NCBI RefSeq assembly: GCF_903064525.1
Contig: NZ_LR797830.1
Span: 1,922,001 to 1,986,000 of the forward strand
Direction of reading: 5' to 3'
DNA length: 64,000 bases
From: Methylacidimicrobium sp. AP8
Lineage (GTDB): Bacteria; Verrucomicrobiota; Verrucomicrobiia; Methylacidiphilales; Methylacidiphilaceae
The notes beneath the pieces are model-generated. The model was not told where the DNA came from. It worked only from the letters and a program-made list of their open reading frames with translations, and did not search any database. The translations under genes and the position numbers were made by a program. Positions 54,489 to 63,607 of the stretch are shown piece by piece (within the stretch, counting starts at the first letter, position 1; each line of letters starts with the position of its first letter).

Positions 54489-56507
54489 CTATCGCGGAAT
54501 ATAGGTGATTTGTTTCCCTCCCAAGCGCTCCAGGAATTGCCAGCTCTCCAGCGGTGAGAAAGCGGGATCCCGGGCTTCGATCACCAGAAAAAATCCATCG
54601 TCGGTCGCCCGCCGAGAGAGTTCCTGCCAATTCCACACCGGATGATGCGGTCGCGGGAGACGGGAGAGAAGTACGGCCGCCAAAAAGGCGCTGAACGCGG
54701 CAAAAAGAATGGTCATCTCCAACAATATGGGGACGAAGGCGGGGAGGCTGAAATAGGGCTTTCCTTGGACGACGGTCGCGTAAAAGAGGCCCTGCAGCTG
54801 GCTCGTCGTCCGGCTGTGGAGGAATGCCGGCCGCGGAATCGAGGTGGCCGTCACCATGGCCAGACCGATCAAAAGACCGAGCAAACCTCCCATAAGCACG
54901 AAGAAGGAAACGCGGGACTTGGGAAGGTGCATGGCCCGATCCATTCCGTGAATCGGATGGGGCGCATAGGCGTCCCACCAGACGTATCCCTTCCGCCGGG
55001 TCTCCTCGCTCGCTCTCCGCAGCTCCTCTTCGGAAGAAAACTCGGCTCCCAATCCGTAGATCTCGCCTCGCGGGGGTCGCATCGCCTGCCGAGGCTCCGG
55101 CTCGGGTATCCGCCGGCGCCGCGGCCCGCTCAGCAGGGTCTTGATCTCGGCGATCGAAATCGCAGGCAAGACCCGAAGAAAGAGCAGGAAAAGGAAGAAA
55201 AAGAGGCCGACGCTTCCGAAGAAGAGCCCCCAATCCACCCAGGTCGGCAGATAGTGGCGCCAGGAGGAGGGCAGAAAGTCCCGCTCGAGGCTGACGATGA
55301 TGATCGAGTAGCGCTCGAACCACATGCCCACGTTGATGAGTATCGAAGCCGTCCAGAGAATCCAAGGTTGGATTCGGCAGCGTCGAAACCAGAAGATTTG
55401 CGGAAGGACGACATTGAAACCGAACATGAAGAAGTACGTGGACGCATCCGGGCCGGTAATCCGATTCCAAAATGTGTATCGTTCGAAGGGATTGGCTCCA
55501 TACCAGGCCATGAAGAGCTCGATGAGATAGGAGTAGCCGACAAGCGATCCTGTCGCCAAGAGGATCTTCGCCATGTTGTCCAGGTGCTTCTCCGTGATCA
55601 TATCCTTGAGCTGAGGATAAGCGGCCCGGAGCGGCACCATGAGCGTCACGATCATCGCAAATCCGCTGAAGATCGCTCCGGTAATGAAATCGGGCGGGAA
55701 GATGGTGGTGTGCCATCCGGGCACAAGGGTGGTGGCGAAGTCGGTCGAGACCACCGAGGCGACGGAGATCACCAGCACGCTCACCACGCCGGCCAGGCAG
55801 AGATATCCCGCTTCATAGTGGTGCCACGCGCGGAGGGAACCAGTCCATCCCCAGCAGAGCACGTGATAGAGGCGCTTCTTCCATAGGGTGGTCGCCCGAT
55901 CCCGAAGGGAGGCGATGTCGGGAAGCAGCCCGAAATACCAGAACAGGCAAGAGACCGTAAAATAGGTGCCCACGGCGAATTCGTCCCAAAGAAGCGGAGC
56001 ACGAAAGTTCTGCCAGACCGCGTAGGACTCCGGGACCGGAACCATGTACCAGAACATCCATTGGCGGCCGATGTGGAAAAGTGGGAAGACCGCCGCGCAG
56101 AGCACCGCGAAGATGGTCATCGCCTCCGCAGCCCGGTTCACGGAGTTCCGCCACCGTTGGCGGGTGAAGAGCAGGATCGCCGAGATCAAGGTGCCGGCAT
56201 GCCCGATCTCGATCCAGAAAACGAAATTGAGGATCGCGATGCCCCAGAAGACCGGGCTCTGCAGCCCCCAAACGCCCAGACCCGTGCTGATGAAATAGAC
56301 GACAACCAGCGGGACCGCCCCCGCCAGCAGTCCGAAGGCCACCGCTCCCAGCCACCACCAGAGAGGAGCCGGCTTTTCCAGCACGGAGCAGACCGCGTCG
56401 TTCACCCAGGAGGCGTCCCGACCGTTGAGCACGAGCTCGGGACGCGCGAGCATGGCCCGCCCGCTTTCCGCCCGATCGATCGTGTTCTCCACCTTCGGCA
56501 TCTTCAT
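54489..56507 (-). CDS. actC: Alternative complex III ActC-ActD fusion
   Basis: The 672-aa protein joins two ACIII subunits. Residues 1 to about 470 are ActC, an NrfD-like ten-helix quinone-binding subunit (IEIGHAGTLISAILLFTRQR, FHIGRQWMFWYMVPVP, NVGMWFERYSIIIVSLERDF). After a basic linker (SGPRRRRIPEPEPRQ) residues from about 490 on match ActD (DUF3341): EIYGLGAEFSSEEELRRASE, VWWDAYAPHPIHGMDRAMHL, two helices, and FFLVIEARDPAF. ActD is usually a separate gene. The frame is continuous, so the fusion is real in this sequence. ATG 56501 is an alternative start. Confidence 0.9.
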   Translation of the reverse strand: MKMPKVENTIDRAESGRAMLARPELVLNGRDASWVNDAVCSVLEKPAPLWWWLGAVAFGLLAGAVPLVVVYFISTGLGVWGLQSPVFWGIAILNFVFWIEIGHAGTLISAILLFTRQRWRNSVNRAAEAMTIFAVLCAAVFPLFHIGRQWMFWYMVPVPESYAVWQNFRAPLLWDEFAVGTYFTVSCLFWYFGLLPDIASLRDRATTLWKKRLYHVLCWGWTGSLRAWHHYEAGYLCLAGVVSVLVISVASVVSTDFATTLVPGWHTTIFPPDFITGAIFSGFAMIVTLMVPLRAAYPQLKDMITEKHLDNMAKILLATGSLVGYSYLIELFMAWYGANPFERYTFWNRITGPDASTYFFMFGFNVVLPQIFWFRRCRIQPWILWTASILINVGMWFERYSIIIVSLERDFLPSSWRHYLPTWVDWGLFFGSVGLFFFLFLLFLRVLPAISIAEIKTLLSGPRRRRIPEPEPRQAMRPPRGEIYGLGAEFSSEEELRRASEETRRKGYVWWDAYAPHPIHGMDRAMHLPKSRVSFFVLMGGLLGLLIGLAMVTATSIPRPAFLHSRTTSQLQGLFYATVVQGKPYFSLPAFVPILLEMTILFAAFSAFLAAVLLSRLPRPHHPVWNWQELSRRATDDGFFLVIEARDPAFSPLESWQFLERLGGKQITYIPR

Positions 56508-56528
56508 TCCTTCCTTCCGCGCGCCCTT

Positions 56529-59500
56529 TTAGCCGGCGCGCTCGCCGGCTGTCCCGCTCGGGCCCTTCTCCGGCTCACCCGCCTTCGGGAACGACTCGGT
56601 TCCGCCCAGATCGGGATTGGGATTGTAGATGCGCGCTAGGTAGGAAACCCGCGGGCGCACATTGAGGTATTCCAGCACGCGGTAGGCTCGGGAGTCGGCC
56701 TTCCAGCGGGAAACTCGGCTCTCCGGATCGGCCAGATCTCCGAACACGATCGCGTCGGCCGGACATGCCTCCTGGCACGCAGTCCGCACGCTGTCGCGGG
56801 GGATGCGTTGCGGGACGCCGTCGCGCGCCTGAACCAGAGTAGCGATCTTGGCTTGCTCGATCCGCTGTACGCAAAAGGTGCACTTTTCCATCACCCCGCG
56901 CATCCGTACGGTCACGTTCGGATTGCGCTGCATCTGCACGGTCAGCGGGCTTCCCAGCGCCCCGAAGGGGCCCAAGTAGAGATTCCCCACCGACCATGGG
57001 CCTATCTTCTTGGTCTTCAACACGTCGCGCTTGTTGAAATCGAAAAAGTTGAACCGGCGGACCTTGTAGGGGCAATTCGCCGCGCAGGCCCGTGTGCCGA
57101 TGCAGCGGTTATAGACCATGACGTTGAGCCCCTCCTCGCTGTGCACCGTGGCGTTAACCGGACAGACCGCTTCGCAGGGAGCATTCTCGCACTGTTGGCA
57201 AAGCATCGGCTCGGGTATTGTGCGCGGATCGGCTTCGGGACCCGTAAAATACCGGTCGATGCGGATCCACTGCATGATCCGGCCCCGGATCACCTGCCCC
57301 TTGCCTACGATCGGAATGTTGTTTTCGCTCTGGCAGGCGATCACGCATGCATTGCAACCGACGCAGCTACCTAGGTCGATGACCATCCCCCACTGGTAGG
57401 CGCCTTTGGTCACGCCTTGGGTGTAGGCCGGCCCGGGCTCTTTGGCCCCGTATGGGTTGGGATAGATAGAAACTTCCGGGACCGAACGGGCTTCCGCATC
57501 CTCCCGCCTGGCGAAATCGGGCACGGCACGGTATTCCGCCAGACTGCCCTCCCGCACCACTCCCCGATCTCCCGGGTCCGCGTGGGTTTGCGACTGCGCG
57601 ACGGGGTAGCTCCTCCCGGTCCGGATCACGGAAACCCCGGAGGCATAACGCATCGTATCCCGAGTCCGGAGCCGGTAGGCGTTGAACCCGTGGCCTTGTG
57701 CCACCCTCCCACCGAAGGAGCGTCCGTACCCGAGGGCAATCGAAAGGGAGCCCTCCGCGTGGCCCGGAACGGCCAGCGCCGCGGCCTCCAGCCGACGGCC
57801 TCCGCATTCCAGCACCACGAGCTCCGCCCGGCGGAGGTCTCCGCCTCCGGGGGGGAGCCCCAGCTCCCGGGCCGTCCGCGGCCCCATGAGGACCGCATTA
57901 TCCCAGGTGAGCTTCGTGATGAAATCGGGCAGCTCCTGCAGCCAAGCGTTGTTGGCCTGACGCCCGTCGCCGATTTTGGCGCAGGGGTAGAAAGAGAGCT
58001 CGAGGCCCCGCGCGGCGGGCCTGCGCGCCAGCTCTTCGGCAACCATCCGCACCGCCTGCTCCCAGCGTGGCTCCGGAGAAAGCGGGCTAGGGGCGCTTCC
58101 CGCCCAAAAGCCGTCGTGGAGGCACCGCCGCCATGCTTCCGCCCGATCCTTTTCCTCGATGCGGCAGAGTCGGATGAAGCTCTCCTGGACCTTTCTCGCC
58201 GCAACGGGCAACGGCAACAAAGGAGGTCCTCCCGCAAGCGGAGGCTGCGAAAGCTGCGTCGGGCTCGGGCTTTCCGGCGGCCGCAAGGCCTCCGCTTCTC
58301 CGCACAGGGCGGCCAGGACGTCGATCTCCGAAAGCGCACCGTAAAAGGGCAGGATCATGGGCTGGGCGCTTAGGTAGGTCCCATCGGGCGCGAAGGCGTC
58401 CCCCCAGCTTTCCAAGTAGTGAGCCATGGGTGCATGCCAGTGGCTCGCCTGCGCCGTCTCGTCGGCTAACAAGCCGAGATGGATCACCTGCGGCACGCTC
58501 CGCTGCAGTCGCAGCCAATCGAGATCCACAGGCGCGGTGTAGACGGGGTTGGCTCCGAGAATCAGAAGAGCCTGAACATTTTCCTTCCGAATCTCTTCCG
58601 CAACCGCCTCCAGAGGCAGTGCCTCGTCCTCCAATGGAGGAATGAGAGCGAGTGCCGACCTCCTTCCGAAAGCCATGTTCATCGCCAAGGCGAGCAGCGC
58701 CACGGAAGCGGGAGCGTCCCGACCCGCCATAATCAGCGGCCGCTTGGCTTGGACCAGATCCCGGGCGACCAGTTTCGCCCACTTTTGCACCGGCTCTCCC
58801 CAACCCTCTTCCGCCAACCGGCCGAAAGGCTCCAGCTGCCAGAGGCCGCCGGCCGCGAGCTCGCGTGCCACCATGGCCAGAAATGCCGCGTGATCTCCCA
58901 CCCGCAAGGCCAAGCGATGATCCGCGAAAGCGCCCGCGGACGTCAGCCGCTCCTCGACAACGTAGATCCGGTTCATCTCGTCCTCCGGGTTCCGCAACCG
59001 GCGCCGCGCGGCAATTCCCCGGATAGCCGAAGGCCCTTCCTGGTCTCCCGAAGCGAAGTCGCACCCGACGGAAAGAATCACATCGGCTTCCCCCCATCGG
59101 GGAAGCAGAGTGAGCCGTTCGCCGAAAAGCCCGCGGGCGGCGGCCGAACGTCCTCCGCTCCCCAATGGCGAATAGGTGGAGAGGAGGGCTTCCGGATAGC
59201 GCTTTTGCAACTCCCCGCGCAGCCCGGCGAGCGTCGGAGAGACGGTCGGTTCGACGATCACGGCAAGCCCCGCCCCTTTCTTTTCCCGCCAAGATCCGAT
59301 CGCCTTGCCGAGGAACTCGGTGAACCTCTGGCGGCCGGCGGGATAGCCATTCTCCAGAAACCCGACGGCGCGATCCGGATCGTAAAGATCGAGGATCGAA
59401 GCTTGGATCTGGGGGGTCAGTCCCGCATCGGAAAAGAGCCGGTTGGCCTCCAAGTGCGTAGGCCGTCCCTCATAGGTGGTCACGAAGAGAGGGACGCCGC

Positions 59501-59789
59501 CGAAGGCTGCGGGGGCCGCCGTGGCGTAGATCAGCGGCTTTCCCGGCACCACCCATTCGGGGCTCGCCGTGTACGGAACCAAGTGCCCTTCCGGACGGCG
59601 GCAGCCGGTCAAGCCGATTCCGCCGAGGGCGAAGGACGCCCCCATCAGCCGGAGGAAGGTCCGACGGTTGATCGAATCCCAGGAAAAATCCGGTGGCGGT
59701 TCGTTCGCCTTCAAAGAGGAGGGCCGCCCGGCGAGGGGAGGAACATCGCTCCCACGGGTCGCCCGCCGCGTGTTCTTGGTGTCCATCAA
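56529..59789 (-). CDS. actB: Alternative complex III iron-sulfur subunit ActB
   Basis: ActB is the large periplasm-facing subunit of ACIII. The 1086-aa protein has a Tat motif NRRTFLRLMGAS (residues 41-52) and a lipobox-like LTGC ending at C63. A molybdopterin-oxidoreductase-like domain follows to about residue 780; such ActB domains lack the cofactor. A ferredoxin-type domain comes last, with four Cys clusters: CVGCNACVIACQSEN, CQQCENAPCEAVCP, CIGTRACAANCPYKVRR, and CTFCVQRI with CQEACPADA. It lies between actA and actCD. Confidence 0.94.
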   Translation of the reverse strand: MMDTKNTRRATRGSDVPPLAGRPSSLKANEPPPDFSWDSINRRTFLRLMGASFALGGIGLTGCRRPEGHLVPYTASPEWVVPGKPLIYATAAPAAFGGVPLFVTTYEGRPTHLEANRLFSDAGLTPQIQASILDLYDPDRAVGFLENGYPAGRQRFTEFLGKAIGSWREKKGAGLAVIVEPTVSPTLAGLRGELQKRYPEALLSTYSPLGSGGRSAAARGLFGERLTLLPRWGEADVILSVGCDFASGDQEGPSAIRGIAARRRLRNPEDEMNRIYVVEERLTSAGAFADHRLALRVGDHAAFLAMVARELAAGGLWQLEPFGRLAEEGWGEPVQKWAKLVARDLVQAKRPLIMAGRDAPASVALLALAMNMAFGRRSALALIPPLEDEALPLEAVAEEIRKENVQALLILGANPVYTAPVDLDWLRLQRSVPQVIHLGLLADETAQASHWHAPMAHYLESWGDAFAPDGTYLSAQPMILPFYGALSEIDVLAALCGEAEALRPPESPSPTQLSQPPLAGGPPLLPLPVAARKVQESFIRLCRIEEKDRAEAWRRCLHDGFWAGSAPSPLSPEPRWEQAVRMVAEELARRPAARGLELSFYPCAKIGDGRQANNAWLQELPDFITKLTWDNAVLMGPRTARELGLPPGGGDLRRAELVVLECGGRRLEAAALAVPGHAEGSLSIALGYGRSFGGRVAQGHGFNAYRLRTRDTMRYASGVSVIRTGRSYPVAQSQTHADPGDRGVVREGSLAEYRAVPDFARREDAEARSVPEVSIYPNPYGAKEPGPAYTQGVTKGAYQWGMVIDLGSCVGCNACVIACQSENNIPIVGKGQVIRGRIMQWIRIDRYFTGPEADPRTIPEPMLCQQCENAPCEAVCPVNATVHSEEGLNVMVYNRCIGTRACAANCPYKVRRFNFFDFNKRDVLKTKKIGPWSVGNLYLGPFGALGSPLTVQMQRNPNVTVRMRGVMEKCTFCVQRIEQAKIATLVQARDGVPQRIPRDSVRTACQEACPADAIVFGDLADPESRVSRWKADSRAYRVLEYLNVRPRVSYLARIYNPNPDLGGTESFPKAGEPEKGPSGTAGERAG

Positions 59790-59811
59790 CGCATCCTCTT
59801 CCTAGCCCCGC

Positions 59812-60465
59812 CTACCGGTGGCAGGCCGCGCAGTTGTCCGACGGCTGGATCTTCGCCGCTTCGATCAGCCGCTTGGCCATATCGACCTGCTGCGACCCGG
59901 CCGGAGGTGTCCAGGCAAGATCGAAAACCTTTTCCTGCGGCCGGACGAAATATTCCGGATTCCGGTGGCAATCCAAGCACCAGCTCATGCTCAAAGGGGT
60001 CTTGTGATAAATAGTCCTCATCAAGTTCACCTCCCCATGGCAGCTGAAGCAGCTCACACCTCGGTTCACGTGAGCGGAGTGATCGAAGTAGACGTAATCC
60101 GGCAACTGGTAGACCCGGGTCCACCGGACCGGCTCCCCGCTTTCCCAACTCTCCCGCAACGCAGCCAGCTTCGGGCTGTCGGCTTTGACCATGCGATGGC
60201 AGGACATGCAGGTCTGCGTCGTCGGCACGTTAGAGAAGCCGCTCTTTTCCACAAAACTATGGCAGAAGCGGCAATCGAGTCCCAGACCCGTTACGTGCAG
60301 GGAATGGTCGAAAGGAATCGGCTGCTCGGGCATGTAGCCGACCCGCGTGTATTTGGGAGTAAAGTAGTAGGCGACCCCGGCAACTGTCAGGGCGGCAATG
60401 ATGAGAATCCCCACGACGATCTTCCCGGGAAGCTCATTGGCCGCTTTCCCGAAGAGATTCGCCAT
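59812..60465 (-). CDS. actA: Alternative complex III pentahaem cytochrome c ActA
   Basis: ActA is the multihaem cytochrome of ACIII. The 217-aa protein has one N-terminal helix (about residues 15-34) and five CxxCH motifs: CRFCH, CMSCH, CFSCH, CLDCH and CAACH. It also has FDHSLHVTGLGLDC and FDHSAHVNRGVSC, which supply distal His ligands. It starts at ATG 60465 with GAGGA upstream and is the first gene of the 16-gene respiratory block. The 172 bp before it reach the tRNA-Met gene and presumably hold the promoter, but no clear box is seen. Confidence 0.95.
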   Translation of the reverse strand: MANLFGKAANELPGKIVVGILIIAALTVAGVAYYFTPKYTRVGYMPEQPIPFDHSLHVTGLGLDCRFCHSFVEKSGFSNVPTTQTCMSCHRMVKADSPKLAALRESWESGEPVRWTRVYQLPDYVYFDHSAHVNRGVSCFSCHGEVNLMRTIYHKTPLSMSWCLDCHRNPEYFVRPQEKVFDLAWTPPAGSQQVDMAKRLIEAAKIQPSDNCAACHR

Positions 60466-60637
60466 TCGTTATTCCTCAACGCTCCGAAAAATTCTTCCCG
60501 GCACGAGGAACCCGTCGCCGGATACCGCTACCTCCTCCCGTACTGAAAACCGGCTAGCACACCGGTGCCCGAGGAACAAGCCTTTTGGCCGGCAAGACGC
60601 CGAGGAAAAGAACACGCCGGCTCGCATTCCCTGTGCG

Positions 60638-60709
60638 TGGCAGGGGAGAGAATCGAACTCTCGACCAAGGGCTTATGAAACCCCTGCTCTGCCGCTGAGC
60701 TACCCTGCC
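60638..60709 (-). tRNA. tRNA-Met (CAT anticodon)
   Basis: The cloverleaf folds fully: acceptor GGCAGGG/CCCTGCC, D-arm GCTC-AGCGGCA-GAGC, anticodon stem GGGGT/GCCCT with loop TTCATAA (anticodon CAT), T-arm GAGAG-TTCGATT-CTCTC, and discriminator A. It is 72 nt without an encoded CCA. The first pair G1-C72 makes an elongator more likely than the initiator; a CAT tRNA-Ile modified to lysidine cannot be excluded. Confidence 0.9.
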
Positions 60710-60863
60710 CGACGAATTCGGCCCGACCTCTCCGCGGCCACGACCCGATTGCCGCTATTGTTTTGGGAACTCGGGGAAGGTCAACCAAATTCCAGACCCC
60801 CCCAAGCCCAGAAAGAACTTTGCCTTTGGCTGAATCCCTCTACAATCTCCTCATCCGCTTGAG

Positions 60864-60938
60864 CGGGCTGTAGCGCAGTCTGGCTAGCGCGCTTGGTTCG
60901 GGACCAAGAGGTCCAGGGTTCAAATCCCTGCAGCCCGA
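60864..60938 (+). tRNA. tRNA-Pro (CGG anticodon)
   Basis: The acceptor CGGGCTG/CAGCCCG has the C1-G72 pair usual for tRNA-Pro. The anticodon stem CTTGG/CCAAG closes loop TTCGGGA (anticodon CGG). The T-arm is CAGGG-TTCAAAT-CCCTG and the discriminator is A. It is 75 nt with no encoded CCA. It lies between tRNA-Met (other strand) and pgeF. Confidence 0.92.
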
Positions 60939-61005
60939 TCGGGGTTGAACGTGGGAGCGGGTTTTTCGCGCACCGCAGGCGGCTCGCTCCGGGCTTATTT
61001 CGCCC

Positions 61006-61641
61006 ATGAAGCCGTGGAATGCGCCCCCGGGCACCGGTCCTCGATCCTGGGAGTTTTTTCCCTCCCTGACCGCGAAGAAGCTCCCGCACGGCTTTTCGCT
61101 CCGCACCAGCGTGATCGACCGTGCCCCTCCGCTTGCCGATTTGGGCATCGATCCCGACCGCGTCGTTGAAGCCGAGCAGCCTCACGGTGACCGAATCGCT
61201 TTCGTCGAGGACGCCGCCTGCCGGTTGTACTCGGGCGTCGACGGTCTCCTCACCGAATGCCGCGGAGTCGCCCTCAAAATCCGCGTAGCCGACTGCGCCG
61301 CCGTCTACCTCTTCGATCCGGAGATTCCCGCGATCGGCCTCGTCCATTCCGGCCGCAGGGGGAGCGAAGCGCGGATCGTCGTCAAGGCGATCGAAGGCTT
61401 TCGCAAGCGCTGGTCCACTCCGGCCGAACGGCTCATCGTCCAAATCAGCCCGTGCATTCGTCCTCCGCATTATGAAGTTGATTTTGCGCGCCAGATCCGA
61501 GAGCAAGCTCGGAGCTTGGGAGTCCGGTCTCTCTTCGACTGCGGAACGTGCACGGCGTGCCACTTGGACCGGTACTTTTCCTATCGGGCGGAAAAGGGAA
61601 AAACTGGACGGATGTGGGCGGTAGCCATGCTGGCGCCATGA
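61006..61641 (+). CDS. pgeF: Peptidoglycan editing factor PgeF/YfiH family (laccase domain)
   Basis: Members of this family cleave or edit wrong muropeptides, and some show purine nucleoside phosphorylase or laccase-like activity. The 211-aa protein has the metal-site residues H60 (AEQPHGDRIA), C97 (RVADCAAVYLFD) and H114 (IGLVHSGRRG), matching the usual His-Cys-His set, and a C-terminal FDCGTCTACHLDRYFSYRAE. The start is ATG 61006; the conserved region begins near HGFSLRTS. It is convergent with the next minus-strand gene, 21 bp apart. Confidence 0.82.
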   Translation: MKPWNAPPGTGPRSWEFFPSLTAKKLPHGFSLRTSVIDRAPPLADLGIDPDRVVEAEQPHGDRIAFVEDAACRLYSGVDGLLTECRGVALKIRVADCAAVYLFDPEIPAIGLVHSGRRGSEARIVVKAIEGFRKRWSTPAERLIVQISPCIRPPHYEVDFARQIREQARSLGVRSLFDCGTCTACHLDRYFSYRAEKGKTGRMWAVAMLAP

Positions 61642-61662
61642 GAGCACCGCCGCCGCATCCGT

Positions 61663-62025
61663 TCAAAGCAGCCCTTGTCGGCGCATCTCGGAGGCGACCC
61701 GTTCCGCCTCCTGTTTTCGCTCCGCCTTCTTCTTCGCCTTCCAAGCCTCGTAGGATTTTCCGTCGGCGGCATCGGCGCCGCTCAGCACGATTTCCTCAAT
61801 TTCGCGATAGGGAATGCTTAGCGAGCTGGCGCCGTCCGGCAGCATGAGCTCGACAAAGGCTTCCTCCCCCTCCCCGGCCCGGTTGAAGAGATAACCTGTC
61901 AGCGACCGCCCTCCGGAAAGCCGCAGGGTGACATCTCCGCGATAGTGAAATGCGTTTTCGATCTGCTGCGCCAAACTTGCAGGCGCGGACGGGGCGCCGC
62001 CGGCGCTCTTCAGCTTCTCTTCCAT
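61663..62025 (-). CDS. Conserved hypothetical protein downstream of hpnH
   Basis: The 120-aa product starts MEEKLKSAGGAPSAPASLAQ with GAGG upstream. It has a predicted small beta-rich middle (NAFHYRGDVTLRLSGGRSLT, GYLFNRAGEGEEAFVELMLP, SIPYREIEEIVLSG), resembling an Sm-like or regulatory beta barrel. It ends in a Lys/Glu-rich helix (YEAWKAKKKAERKQEAERVA). No family is recognised. It begins 44 bp after hpnH and is probably co-transcribed with it. Confidence 0.65.
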   Translation of the reverse strand: MEEKLKSAGGAPSAPASLAQQIENAFHYRGDVTLRLSGGRSLTGYLFNRAGEGEEAFVELMLPDGASSLSIPYREIEEIVLSGADAADGKSYEAWKAKKKAERKQEAERVASEMRRQGLL

Positions 62026-62069
62026 CGCCTCGGCCTGGCCTTCGCGCCGCTCATCACCCACCCTATCGC

Positions 62070-63155
62070 CTAGGCGGATACAGGTTCCTCCTGGTTTTCC
62101 GGATGTCGCACGGACGTTCCCGGCATTCCCGACGACGAGGAACCTCCACCCTTGCCCAGGCTCGCGCGAATCGTGCGCAGCAAACCGGAGAAGGACCCAA
62201 AGGTGTCGTTGACGGCACTCGCCTCGTAGCCGGAATGGACCATGCAGTCGGCGCACCGCGGATTCCCGCTGCGCCAGCCGTACGCTTCCCAACGGGTCTT
62301 CTGCATGAGCTCCTCGAAGCTCTTCGCGTAGCCATCCTGCAGGAGATAGCACGGCCGCTGCCAGCCGAAGATATTATAGGTGGGATTGCCCCAGGGAGTA
62401 CAATCGTACTCGATGTTCCCTTGCAGAAACTCAAGGAAGAGAGGCGAGAGATTGAACTTCCAGCTCTTCTTCCGATCGCGGAAAACCTCCCGGAAAAGCG
62501 CGCGTGTCTTCTCCCTCTTTAGAAAATGTCCCTGGTCCGGAGCCTTCTCGTAGCTGTAGCCCGGAGAAAACATGATCCCCTCGATCCCCAGCTTCATCGC
62601 CTCATCGAAAAACCGGCGGATCCTCTCGGGATCGGCTCCGTCGAAAAAGGTTGCGTTCACCGTCACCCGAAAGCCGCGGCGGACGGCTTCCTGTATCCCG
62701 GCGACCGCCGTCTTATAAACGCCGTCCCGGCAGACGGACTCGTCGTGGTCTTCCTCGAGTCCGTCAAGATGAACGCTGAAGGTAAGATACTTCGACGGGC
62801 GGAAGAGATCGATCTTCTTCTTGAGGAGCAGCGCATTGGTGCAAAGGTAAACGTACTTCTTGCGAGCAATCAGCCCTTCTACGATCCGATCGATCTCCTG
62901 GTGAATCAGCGGCTCCCCTCCCGGGATGCTCACGATGGGAGCGCCGCATTCCTCCGCTGCAGCCCAGCATTGTTCGGGGGTGAGCCGGCGGTTCAAAATG
63001 TGATCCGGGTACTGGACCTTGCCGCAGCCCGCGCAGGCGAGGTTGCAGCGGAAAAGCGGCTCGAGCATCAGAACGAGCGGATACCTCTTCCGGCCGGTGA
63101 GCCTTTGCTTGAGGATATAAGAGGAAACCGTCCAAATTTGCGAGAAGGGCACCAT
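62070..63155 (-). CDS. hpnH: Adenosyl-hopene transferase HpnH (radical SAM)
   Basis: HpnH adds a 5'-deoxyadenosyl group to diploptene, the first step to extended hopanoids. The 361-aa protein has the radical SAM triad C37-x3-C41-x2-C44 (FRCNLACAGCGK), APIVSIPGGEPL, LTFSVHLDGLEEDHDESVC, and the C-terminal WQRPCYLLQDGYAKSFEEL with CADCMVHSGYEASAV, all typical of HpnH. The last 30 residues (Gly/Ser/Pro-rich) look like a species-specific tail. Hopanoids fit an acid-tolerant lifestyle; no other hopanoid gene is in the window. Confidence 0.93.
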   Translation of the reverse strand: MVPFSQIWTVSSYILKQRLTGRKRYPLVLMLEPLFRCNLACAGCGKVQYPDHILNRRLTPEQCWAAAEECGAPIVSIPGGEPLIHQEIDRIVEGLIARKKYVYLCTNALLLKKKIDLFRPSKYLTFSVHLDGLEEDHDESVCRDGVYKTAVAGIQEAVRRGFRVTVNATFFDGADPERIRRFFDEAMKLGIEGIMFSPGYSYEKAPDQGHFLKREKTRALFREVFRDRKKSWKFNLSPLFLEFLQGNIEYDCTPWGNPTYNIFGWQRPCYLLQDGYAKSFEELMQKTRWEAYGWRSGNPRCADCMVHSGYEASAVNDTFGSFSGLLRTIRASLGKGGGSSSSGMPGTSVRHPENQEEPVSA

Positions 63156-63208
63156 AGGTCCTCCAGGCTACGCCAGGATAGCCGACTGTCAATCCCGCAA
63201 GACCTCGA

Positions 63209-63505
63209 TCAGGCCGATTTCTTCTCTTCCCGGGGCACGGCACCCTCGGGGGCCGGTGCGGAAGCCGGGGAAGCCGAGGAGGCTTGCGTTGTTTGGGGTG
63301 CGGGCTTGCTCACGGGTTCTTGCAACGAATGGTGGATCTCCCGTTCGAACTCCTCGCGAGCCTTGTGGAACTCGCCCAACGCCCTGCCGACCCCTCGGGC
63401 CAGCTCAGGGAGCTTCTTCGCGCCGAAAAGCAGGAAGACGACGACGAAAATCCAAAACCATTCCGAACCCGACGGCAACCCGAATGCCAACCAGAGCATG
63501 CCCAA
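63209..63505 (-). CDS. tatA: Twin-arginine translocase subunit TatA/TatE
   Basis: TatA forms the pore of the twin-arginine export system. The 98-aa protein has an N-terminal helix (WFWIFVVVFLLFGAKKLPEL) with the family FGxKKLPEL turn. An amphipathic helix (GVGRALGEFHKAREEFEREI) and a disordered Ala/Pro/Ser tail follow. ActB in this window carries a Tat motif and would be a substrate. tatC is not seen. Confidence 0.92.
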   Translation of the reverse strand: MGMLWLAFGLPSGSEWFWIFVVVFLLFGAKKLPELARGVGRALGEFHKAREEFEREIHHSLQEPVSKPAPQTTQASSASPASAPAPEGAVPREEKKSA

Positions 63506-63607
63506 CTGTAAGCCCTCCTTGAGATTTTGCCAATGCCATCGATCCCAAGCCCGGCAACCGGCCGGAGACTTTCGCCCCGTTGCAGGATGTCCTCGGGAAA
63601 AAGCGGG

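Noticed and set aside
58479-60014. A 511-codon plus-strand open frame
   Set aside because: It is antisense to actB and actA; composition and lack of motifs mark it as a shadow.
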